Assembly: GCA_964019425.1 (NCBI GenBank)
Contig: OZ025827.1
Span: 496,001-560,000, forward strand
Direction: 5' to 3'
Length of the DNA: 64,000 nucleotides
From: Flectonema sp. DT1601
Lineage: Eukaryota > Euglenozoa > Diplonemea > Diplonemida > Diplonemidae
Both the position numbers and the translations under genes were made by a program. Below the pieces are notes generated by a model. The model made no database searches and was not told where the DNA came from. It saw only the letters and a program-made list of their open reading frames with translations. Of the stretch, positions 26,101-35,914 are shown piece after piece (positions within the stretch are counted from its first letter, which is position 1; each line of letters begins with the position of its first letter).

Positions 26101-27013
26101 TATGATCGTTTCAAACTTACATAAAACTGTTTCTGATGGTCAGAACATCTCTAATCAACCACCACCAACATTGTCTCGATTGAGTTCATCAGAATTGAGT
26201 AGAAGAGTTTTGATATCCTACTCAACAGAAAAAGATTTGATACCTCTTCTATTCCAACATCGAATCGACTACGTTGATGGTACAGTCGGATATGATCTGT
26301 CTTCTATTGAGGAAGCACTCGCATCAAAAGTTTTGTGTGGAAAGATACCTGTGAAACTACAGCTTTTACACTTTCAGTTTGCGGGTGAAATCCGTCAAAG
26401 AGGAAGCTTAGCATCTCTGAGTAACATCAACCAGTCTTCAATACTACCTCCGAGTATGGAAGAGTCGATAAGAATAGAGCTTGATACTAATGAACAATTA
26501 TCGTTACTTTTAAGATTGTTGGAAAATGTTATTAATTTTGTTTCTGCGATGGGACAACACATCAGTTCAGAGTCGTCTCTCATTGATTTTATCGAGTCAA
26601 CGACAGAACAGGAAAATGTTGCTTCAATATTGACTCCAACAGTCGCAAAGTATGGTAAAATTGAACACTTGAAGTCTTTATTTCTATTCGTTGAGGGATT
26701 GCTTTCTGGTGGAGGTGTGTTGCATCGTGTTCAGTCTAAATACACAAAACCTCTTACGGAAGTAGAGGAAACAGCACTTCGTCGTTCCATCGGTCAGTTG
26801 CATCATAGCAGTGTGGTCTCAGCACTGAGGGATCTTCTTGTCGGAGCTTTGAGTGGAAATGATGTTCATTTCAGTGAAACTGAATCACTGAAAGACTACG
26901 TTGGTTATCAAGATATGGATGTTGGTAACGCTTCTTGGTTTGAAGATCACTTTCCGGAGGAGCTTCAGCTGAAGCATGCTGTCGCAACATATGAGCTTTT
27001 GGTCTCAAAATAG
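11107..27013 (+). CDS. Giant RNF213-type AAA+ / RZ-finger ubiquitin ligase homologue
   Basis: Four exons (11107-11749, 11823-14606, 14686-21568, 21664-27013) join in frame to 5,219 residues, close to human RNF213 (about 5,200). P-loops lie near residues 2135 (AGAGKS), 2620 (GECGCGKT) and 2946 (GKPGSSKT); Walker B pairs are DE2678 and DE3019. The AAA+ core continues with AACNPYRK, DEVGLAEHSPDMPLK, and LLNRFEK, which spans the third splice junction; all are RNF213 hallmarks. An RZ finger sits at about 4512-4545 (C4512, H4516, C4523, C4532, C4537, then IGG). In RNF213 this finger supports ubiquitin transfer, including onto bacterial lipopolysaccharide. No RING cysteine pattern is visible between the AAA+ core and the RZ finger. 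Residues about 490-840 look like a beta-propeller with NHL-like strands, which human RNF213 is not known to have. Function as a large ATP-driven E3 is inferred from family; substrate is unknown. Confidence 0.95.
11750..11822 (+). other. Intron 1 of the RNF213-type gene
   Basis: 73 bases, starting GTATGT and ending CAACAG, phase 1. Splicing removes the in-frame stop just after the donor and joins the exon 1 frame to the exon 2 frame. Confidence 0.9.
14607..14685 (+). other. Intron 2 of the RNF213-type gene
   Basis: 79 bases, GTTTGT to CCACAG, phase 1, with a CACTAAT-like branch site near 14646. It removes an in-frame TAA and restores a continuous helical-rich protein. Confidence 0.9.
21569..21663 (+). 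other. Intron 3 of the RNF213-type gene
   Basis: 95 bases, GTATGT to AATCAG, phase 2. Joining the exons recreates the family motif LLNRFEKQ, strong support for the exact junction. A nearer AG at 21589-21590 would leave an intron of only 22 bases. Confidence 0.92.
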
Positions 27014-27417
27014 TAATTTATTTCATCCTTGTCCCTCTTCTTCTCTCTTTTTCTCATTCTCTTTTGAAATACCAAAGTAAGTGTACGCACTCTTTTTTTT
27101 TTATATAAAATGCGATTTTCCCGGCGCACAGAACCCCAAAAGCTTACCTATGTGGTTTAGTGCAGCGACGGACCCCTTGTTAATGCGTCTTGTCCACTGT
27201 GAAACTTATAACAACATCGTTTATTTTTACTATTATACTTTATACTTAGCTTGATTGTAAGGTTACCTTTTTACCGTCGATGATGAGGTCTTACTCTCGT
27301 TTTTCTTCCTTGTTTTTTTGTTACTTTTTACGTACGATTGTTGTATCGACTGATCGTGTGTTGGTCAACCGTTTTTTTTTTTTTTTTCCCGTTTTTCACA
27401 CAATTGCTTTTGCCCTT

Positions 27418-27450
<33 letters not shown>

Positions 27451-27946
27451 GCATTTAACAAGTATCGTAAGAACGAAAACGAATGTTGGTAGTACACGTA
27501 AACCTCCTTTAACTTTATAAGTCGGTTCACGGTTTCGTGCAACAAACAAATTCTGGTTGCTTGCTTTTCGAAAAAAATAAAAATAAAAGAACAAAACAGA
27601 AAATGAACGAAACCCTTATAGGGTCAACACACACAAGAACAAAAAAAAAAAAAAAAGAAAAATGAAAAAAACAAATCTCAGACAAAAATGAAACCCTTTA
27701 ACATTATACCACGCATCCATTACGTTAACGTTTTTTTTTTTTCTTTTTTTTTTTTTCGTTCTCTGAATTGTGATAAGCATTTATGTGTTGCTCATGAAAA
27801 CTATCTTATTTTTGCACGCATCGGCAATGTCATTCTGACGGTACTCTTATACGGTAGAGTTTAGACTATTTATCAAAGAGACAATTCACTCAACAGCACA
27901 CATCCATAAAAGATGAGACATTCATAGAAATAAAATAATATAAAAT
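27014..27946. other. Intergenic region
   Basis: 3' flank of the RNF213-type gene and leader of the next. It has T and A runs up to about 30 bases (for example near 27423-27450). AG dinucleotides at 27895-27896 and near 27925 are candidate acceptors. No gene or RNA seen. Confidence 0.5.
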
Positions 27947-30900
27947 ATGTATAAACTCCCACCAGTAGATGGAGGTGGGCAGAAATCCACAACCCAATTG
28001 CGAAGAAGAGTTCCAATACTTGAAATGTATAAACAACATCCTCGATTGCGACCTAAACGACCAGTCGTACTTCAAAAAACTGATTTATATGAGATTTCAC
28101 AAACTCTAACCGAAGACGAACCAACAAACATAACTAAAATACCCTGCGTGTGGCCATTAACTGGTAACTGTAGCTATGCGAGTGGTCACATAGAGTGGTG
28201 CAGTGTTTGTAGAGTTGCTCAGAAAGCTAAGGCTCGGCTCATTAAGATTCAGGTTCAGGAAAATGAGAACATCTCGCGAACTCAAGTAGCTCGTCAAGAG
28301 ATTGAGAACAGATTATTAATACGGAGGATTCTAGATAATTATGTAGTCGAACTTCGTTGGAGAATGAAAAGAAGAAATGCACGTCAACTAAAATTACAAG
28401 AGTGGTTTCAAGAACAACAAGCAACACGAACTCGAATCGTAACAACTGAAGGCTATCGCCGTAAAGAGATCCTTCGAGCGGAACACGACTGCTGGGCCGA
28501 CTTGTATACTCAACACGAAGGATGGCTGAGAGAAACAACCGAATTATTTAAGCTCATCACAAATCATGAACGCGATGCAACCGAACGTCGAGCACGTGAA
28601 CTCCGAGAGAACAACGAGAGACTCATTTGGGAACAAGTAGAACTTGATACCAAAAGACGTAAACATACAATCAGAGACGAAGAACTCGACCGCAGATCAA
28701 TTCTTCAAATTGAAGAGTCAGAACGACAATCTTTATTAAAACTTTTAACTACTGCAGTCCAACGACTTGAGATGACAGCCCTCCTTGAAAAACAACAAGA
28801 ACTGGAGCTTCTACGAACACTAAGAGATGTCGAACTAAAATTAAACCGTACTGAAGCAGAGGAACAAGCATCAAGACAACAAGTAATATACGAAGAACAG
28901 CAAAATAGAATTGTTTTACTCAGAACGGAGACGGAATCTAAAAAAGTAAGCAAACACCAAGAAGCACAACGTAAAAAAGTAATATATACCATGGCGGAGG
29001 AAAGAAGAGTTGTTGACGGTGAAGAAGCTCGTCGGAGATTTGAAATTCTTGAGCAATACAAAAGCGACTTAAAAATTATTAAAGACGTTTATCTCAGCAT
29101 AACCAGACGACTTAGAGTCATACACGACCGAAGGTTGTGGAGAATGAAACAAGAAACCCTGGAGAGAAAAAAGATGCATGCTGAGCAGAGAACTGCTCTA
29201 AAGAGGTTAAACAATGAGCGCCATGAACAACAACGATTGGAAAATAAGATAATTGAAGAAGGAATCGCTGCTGAAAAATTAGCAAAAGAACAAGCTGAGA
29301 GGCTAAGTAAGAATAATTTCAATAATTTTATTTCATCGGAAAGTAGATCCAGGGCACTTGCTGCGACGGACGAAGACAAAGAATGGACTTCACTTCTAAG
29401 GCAAGTCGACGCTGTTGAGTCTCGCCTGTGTCCAATCGTTGCTAGAAAGCGCTACCTACGCAACGATGAATCAAAGGCCAGACTTGGTATCGAAACAGAA
29501 GAACAGGAGTCGTTCAGTTCAGTGATTTCTTTAGCAGTAGAAAATGTCATCGTCGTTGAACAAGAAATAATGGACTTGGTCAGACAAGCTAAGGAAGACG
29601 AAGATGATGAGTGGTTGGCAAAATTCGAGGAAAGTGAACAATCAGGTGAAGCCAAAGCAGATAACCAAAGTGACACCTCTAGTAACAACGAATCAAAGGA
29701 TGATGAAGTTATACACGAAAATACTACTTCAGATCTGCTTGAGTCATCAACGACACAAGAAAGTCTTAAAGAGAGATTACAAAAAGAAAAATCTACTCGG
29801 GTCAAACTTCGAAAGAAACTACTTTCTCATAGCGTTAATCTTGACTTGGGTACTGCACGTGTATGGGTTCAGGGATCTGGCTCATTACGACTCTGGCCAA
29901 CATCATCTTTTGATTTATCAACCAACACTGTCCTTCACAGCATCACTATAACTGTTTCTGTGTTACGAAATAGTGAACCAGGAGATGAACTGTTCATCAA
30001 AGGTGAAGTAATAATGCAAGACGACGAGTTATTTACATTAGAAGGTGCTTGGTTAGGTAATTTTGATATTTCTCAAAACACATTAAAGTGGAGTTGTTAC
30101 GATACACTGGATCAACCTTTATCACCAGACAAGGTTAATCAATTATTGCGACTTATCGCTTTCAATAATCAAAGTCGTGAAGCGTTGACATCTTATAAAG
30201 TGATTGCCGTAAAGGTATCTTCGACAGTCAGTGACGTTGATGATGACATTGCTGAGTTAAAACCGATTTCAGTATCTCTTGAAAAACGAATTAAAATTCA
30301 AACTTGGCCACCGCTATTGCAACAGCCTCGACCATCATGCCCATACACTCCTTATGTTGTTAAACGTGAAGGAAAAATTGCAAAAGGAGCTTTGCAGTGT
30401 CCTCAAATTAATTTCGGTCCTCAATATCAAAAATCAATTATAAAAATAAAATACATCGATCCGAACCCTCACAGATCACTTCTCAATGCGAATGTTGACT
30501 TTTCTCTTATTGGCGAAGACGACGTCTATGATATAGATGACTGCGTCTCTCTACAGACTGATAATGTTAGTATAATTGACACTTCTACCAACAATATAAA
30601 ACTTGGTGTTCCTATTGAAGTCATCGTCTCTGAAGGTAGTTTGGTATCGTCATCATCAACAATCGTTATAACACTTGGAACGTGTAATCCGAAAATAATA
30701 AACACGATTCTACACGGTTTAATATACAGCAGACTTAATCATGGAAGTGCCCTACTGAGAGCTATTAGTTTGCAACTGTCTGTGGTAAACCAACAAGGAA
30801 TAGCTGCCTCTACGACTGTTGATGTCTTGGTTGATATGGTTGGAGCATCGACAGGTACTTTATTAGCGATTCCGTATCCAGCTCAGGCTTATAGAATATC

Positions 30901-33900
30901 TCGTACAGAAATAAGTGATTCTCTTCAAAGTTATTTATCAGTACCAAAATTAAAACTGTTTCCTGGATGTATGTTACGCAGTGATACTGTTCAAGCACTT
31001 CATTGTGGAGGTGTCATCGTATGTGGAATGAAATCATGTGATCAGGTCGGTGTTCTAACTGATCCGAAGCCGACAGATTCAGAATCTCATGTGGGCTATC
31101 AAATTATTCCAATTGATCAAAGTGTTGGTGATTCTCATATTTATAGTTCTTCTTTTTATCAACAACCTGATGATGATGATGACTCCACAGGTTCTTCATC
31201 GTTTCTTATAACACACAATTCTATAACAATTGCTAAGTTAATAGAAGATGGAAAGTCACTTATGATATTATTCACTCCTGGTAGGTGTACTGTTCAGATT
31301 GCTGAGGAACTTGTTTCTAGGATTTGGTTTTCATGTGTTGGTGACAGAGATTGGAAACGCTGTAGAGGAAAAAGAGATTTTAGTTTGAAACTTGACCTGG
31401 GAGTTGAAACTGAGAATGATCTGAGAATTGAATTTGGTCTAAGTGTTCAACCTCCATTGATAACTATTCCTCCTTCATTAGGAAGTGTTTCGTACAAGGA
31501 AGCTTCTGATCCAGTATTATTAGCTGGCCTTCAGTGTATTGAACAGAAAGAAGATGAACTATACGTTGGAGCTTATTTATTGGCGAAAATTATCTCAGGT
31601 TCTGAAGAATCTGACGTTCTTTCTCTCAAAAATTGTGAACACATAAACGGTTCATTTCAACTAGCTGGAATCGCTACAGGAACGTTAGAACACGGACCTG
31701 GTTCACTTAAAGTTAATTTTGGATCTGCATCAGGAAAGTGTTACAGTGACATTGATTCGATGATTTATGTAAATCCACTTGAAAAACTTACAAAATGCAT
31801 CTCAAATGGATGGATTATGAGACTTGACCCTCACGTCAAACACACTTTACGATCACTGGAATTCCACAGCACTTCGTTGGATCCTCAAGAGTTGAGAAAG
31901 GTCGTAGCAATCTCACTTTATGATGGAAGGGGAGGTATCACTTCTCAGTGTCTTGAAGTTGATGTTCAACCTGTAAATGACAGTACAGAGCTTCGTGTTA
32001 ATTCAACTAAATTACACTACCGACAGGGATCTCGTGTAGCTGTAAGAGGATTTCAACTATTACCTGGATGTTCTTTATGCGATCCGGATAGTCATGACTT
32101 CTCTAAGGGAAGTTGTTCTGTTGAGCTAGTTGGTGGTGGTGATGGTCAAGATAGACTCGATTTCGTATCCATATCTCAGCAGCAAGATGCATATGCTGTT
32201 GAGAAGGTTGATACTTCAATCAGTCCGTATGATCCGGATTCTAATTGTGTTGTTGTACCTGAGGGTGGTCCCCATCCGGCATTTACATCACCAATTTTAT
32301 GGTTGTCTCTTCAAGGAGATCGATTGTTGTTAAATAATATTGCTATTGCCAATGCTATTTTTAAAAGTTCTGGAGTAAAGGGAACCCAAGCAACTCAGTT
32401 GCATATCCAGTTTAATTGCAAGTTTTACTTACCACTGCAATGCGCCAGCTATGCTCTCGCATGTATTTGCTATGAATCAACTGCTCGTAGAATATATACT
32501 GGACAGAGATGGTATCAGGTTAAAGTCAATGCCAATGACGGACCAGTTCCAGATACCAGACTAAGAGTTCAGATTATGGTTCATGGTCCTTACCTTTGGG
32601 TTCCATCATTTGCACATACATGGAAATACACTGAAAATTGTGGAACCAGAGCTGTAAATAAACACATAAAGTGCTCTCTTCGACCAGATGACCCAGCCAC
32701 AGGAATCCTCACGTGTAAAATAACAAATCCAGTTGATCCAAACGATGAACTCTCACTCGTCGATCCAGACAATGCGAAGTGGGTAGTGTCTGGGTCGTTC
32801 TTACAACTTCAAAGCATGCTTCCGATTGGTAAGAAGTTGGATTCAAAAACAACTGACGTCGATAAATCAAAGGGAGGGAATACTTCAGAAGTTGTTTTGG
32901 CAAAAATTTGGAAATCTGAAAGTGAGATTCAAATAAGATTTCACAGCGGCTGTGCAGCTCTCGGAAGACACATCGAACAGCTGACTACTTCATTTAGTTT
33001 TAGAAATCAAAGTCAAGACCCAGCAACAGAACCAAGACTAATTGAAATATCATACTGCGAACGAGAAGAAGAAGAAGAATGGGGAAGTACAGTCACCACA
33101 ACCATTGACGTCATTGCAACTGATGACCTAACAAGAGTTGAACTTTCAACCGACAAGCTCTCATACTTACTAGGTCAGGGTATGACTCTCCGGGTTGCAG
33201 ATACTGCTATTGTTTCAGATCCTGACACACCGATATTCGAAGGACCTGATGGATACCTTGCTGTTACATTTCTCAGTGGAAGTACCAAACTAGACCGACT
33301 TGACCTACACCCGTCATCAAAGAGTAAGTTAGCGATAACTCCACCAGATATCTTCTATGATGGTGAACAAGTTGGAGTAATTTCAAGAAAAGCAAGAGAT
33401 GGAGGGCTGGGACGTCAACAATACAAAATATTATTCATAAAAATGTCTCTATTGTGTCTTCAAGAAGTTATTCGTTCAGTAACCTACTCCAACCCTTCAC
33501 GACGAGAACCATTAGCCAGTCGGTGTATAGGAATTCACATCAAAGATAAGAATGCTTCACAGACAGTTCGTGTTCCTATCAATATAGATCTTTATGAGCC
33601 GTTTATCGACTTGTCAGGTTGTAGGGAAGACGCATCTCGACCCGCATTTCAAAAAAAACTCGCTCAAGTCAGAATAACCATACCGTCATTCAACGAAACG
33701 ACAATAGTATTGTCGGTTCATGCTGAAGAGGGTGGAAAAACTATTCCTTGGGATCCAAATAATAAATGTGTTGTACCTTTTAAAGGTATCACTCTACGAA
33801 ATAAAACTGAATTAATGTGGCAACGTCAAAAGATTGGCATTGCTTCTATCAGTGCCAATGAAGTAGTGGTATGTTTTTATTCTTGTTTATTTCCCCCGTG

Positions 33901-34122
33901 GCATGTTCACCGATTTATTTATCCAAATCACCTCCAACACAGATGGTATTTAATAAGGTACCTAAGCAGACATTACCACCCGACGTTATTCAAAACATAT
34001 TCAGAAATACAACTTTAGTAAAGACGGGAGAACTCTCATATGTTGTATTCACAATCAGAATCAGTGTCGCTCTAGGAGAACAAGTCTTAGAAACCACCGA
34101 TACACTAGGAATAGTACCTTAA
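27947..34122 (+). CDS. Large coiled-coil protein with cadherin-like beta repeats
   Basis: Two exons (27947-33868 and 33943-34122) give 2,033 residues. Near residues 67-90 a cluster of Cys and His (ending EWCSVC) may bind zinc. Residues about 90-500 are a long, Arg/Glu/Gln-rich coiled coil. An acidic Ser/Asp/Glu segment follows at about 540-620. The rest, about 640-2033, is beta-rich and repetitive, with segments like SDPDTP and DGYLAVTF that recall cadherin-like repeats of large surface proteins. No signal peptide or membrane segment is evident, so those beta domains would be inside the cell, which is unusual for such repeats. A structural role, perhaps in the cytoskeleton, is only a guess. 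I do not recognise an orthologue. Confidence 0.85.
33869..33942 (+). other. Intron of the coiled-coil/cadherin-like gene
   Basis: 74 bases, GTATGT to CAACACAG, phase 0. Removing it extends the protein by 59 residues to a TAA at 34120-34122 in a coding-like frame; reading through it gives a T-rich tail unlike the rest. Confidence 0.8.
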
Positions 34123-34424
34123 AAAACGTTTAGTTCGATTCCCTGTCTGCTAGTTTTTTTTTTTTTTTTTTTGCATCATTTTCATGATTCGCTGCTTTTT
34201 TCCCCTTCTATTTATTATTAAAAATCGATAAACCATTGTTGAGGAAGTAAAAATAATTTTATTTTTTTTTCTTCTTCTTTCAGGAAGACCACATGGTTAG
34301 CCTTTCCAGGATAGCTGCAAAAAGATTTGTTTTTATATCAGTTGTTATGTGTTGGGGGTTTTTTTTTTTTTTTTTTTGATTTAAAAATTAAAAATCTCTT
34401 TTGAGGGATACAAAAAGAAAAAAA
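34123..34424. other. Intergenic region
   Basis: Short gap with T runs (34155-34172 and about 34361-34378) before the monooxygenase. An AG at 34404-34405 is a possible acceptor. Nothing else seen. Confidence 0.5.
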
Positions 34425-35660
34425 ATGAAACGCTCCCTCCCACTGAGAGACGTCGCTCACGAATACCTGTCATCAGCAGCAGGTAAGCTTGATCACGTAG
34501 TTATAGTCGGAGGAGGTATTGGTGGGCTGACTGCTGGGATTGCATTAAAACAATCGAATCGTTTCGAGAGCGTTTCCATCGTTGAGAAAACAAAACTGAC
34601 ATCAAACAACAAGCAAGGCAGCGGTATAGCTCTTTGGAGAAATTCACTACTTGCGATGGAACAGTTGAAAGTTAAAAGTGATTTGGAAAATAAAGGAAAA
34701 TATTTAACAAACCTAATATCGTATACTGATGGTCAGGGAAACATATTAGCAAAACCTTCGGAAGGATTTTCAAATCAATTTCCTATACTCTGTCTGCAGA
34801 GATGTGATTTACATTCTGTTCTTCACAATCATGCATTACAGAGTGGTGTTGGAATTGAATATGATAATATAAAAGATCTTAATGACCTCTTCAGTAAGAT
34901 TAAAACTGATCCCGACAAAACTCTTATCGTTGGAGCTGATGGAGTTCATTCCCGAATTCGAAAATCAATAACACCAGAAACACCAAAATTTATGTCTTAT
35001 CGCTATTGGAGAGCAACCATACCAGCACCTGAAGGGATCGATATCACTGAAGCCTATGAGTGCTGGGGAGATGGTGTCAGGTTTGGATTTGTTCCTCTTC
35101 ACGGCTCAGAAGTATTTTGGTTCATCTCTGAACCTTGTGTTGATGAATATTCATCTGAACCTTCAGTTGAGGAAAAAAAACAATCAATCCTAAGATTAAT
35201 GAAGAGAACAAACATGAATGAACGAACATCACTACTAGTAAACAGCACACCAGCTTCAAGTATAATTGAAACCCCAATACATAAAGTGATATTAAATGGC
35301 AGGTGGGGATCAAATAACGGACGTGTTGTCCTTCTTGGTGATGCTTGTCACGCGACTGCACCAAATCTAGCGCAGGGAGCAGGTTTAGCTATTGAAGATA
35401 GCATTCAGTTAGCACACTCTTATAAATATGAAAAAGATTCTTCAAAAGCATCCTTACACTATGAGTCTGTTAGAAAACCTCGAGCACACACTGTTCAATT
35501 CATGGCAGACACGATTGCTAGACTGGGTCACATGAGATATCCATCAGCGAAAATAAGAGACGTTGTTCTCTCTAGTTGTCCACAATTCATTGCAGGACCG
35601 ATATTCAACTCTGCGGTTAGATATTCTCTGGGAGGAGATTATGTTCCTCCTCCTTTGTGA
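34425..35660 (+). CDS. FAD-dependent monooxygenase (group A, UbiH / salicylate-hydroxylase-like)
   Basis: 411 residues, one exon; the ATG at 34425 is used because the frame upstream opens only with TTG. The N terminus has the dinucleotide-binding GGGIGG at 29-34. The DG motif GADGVHSR is near 170-177 and the FAD-binding GD motif GDACHATAP near 305-313, followed by a GAGLAIED segment. These three define class A flavoprotein hydroxylases, which use NAD(P)H and O2 to hydroxylate or epoxidise small, often aromatic, molecules. The length is usual for the family. No membrane segment is visible. The substrate cannot be told from the sequence; ubiquinone-pathway, salicylate-type and zeaxanthin-epoxidase-like enzymes all share these motifs. 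The neighbours give no metabolic hint beyond sharing a strand. Confidence 0.92.
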   Translation: MKRSLPLRDVAHEYLSSAAGKLDHVVIVGGGIGGLTAGIALKQSNRFESVSIVEKTKLTSNNKQGSGIALWRNSLLAMEQLKVKSDLENKGKYLTNLISYTDGQGNILAKPSEGFSNQFPILCLQRCDLHSVLHNHALQSGVGIEYDNIKDLNDLFSKIKTDPDKTLIVGADGVHSRIRKSITPETPKFMSYRYWRATIPAPEGIDITEAYECWGDGVRFGFVPLHGSEVFWFISEPCVDEYSSEPSVEEKKQSILRLMKRTNMNERTSLLVNSTPASSIIETPIHKVILNGRWGSNNGRVVLLGDACHATAPNLAQGAGLAIEDSIQLAHSYKYEKDSSKASLHYESVRKPRAHTVQFMADTIARLGHMRYPSAKIRDVVLSSCPQFIAGPIFNSAVRYSLGGDYVPPPL

Positions 35661-35914
35661 AGTCATATCTTTTAGTTGATAATCGTTTCTATCTACATAG
35701 CTAATGCTGTGAATTGATTATTTACCATTCTAACTTTCATTGTAATGTTGTTATCCAAAAAGTTGTGTACTCTACGTCTTCTTGTGTTTATTTTAGTTTT
35801 GTTTCAACAGGTGGAGTTAGTTATTATTTTTGGTGGGGTTGTGTTGTTTATGATGGTGTAGGGTGTTTGTTATTCTCACTTCTCTTCAGACCTTTTTGCT
35901 CAAAAAACAACAAT
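35661..35914. other. Intergenic region before ACL copy 1
   Basis: The coding frame of ACL copy 1 is open upstream to about 35714, but that stretch is T-rich and not conserved in copy 2. TCTTCAG at 35883-35889 is a likely splice acceptor 25 bases before the ATG. Confidence 0.55.

Noticed and set aside
35714-35914. N-terminal extension of ACL copy 1 upstream of 35915
   Set aside because: The extension is T-rich, absent from copy 2, contains a likely splice acceptor at 35889, and does not resemble known ACL proteins.
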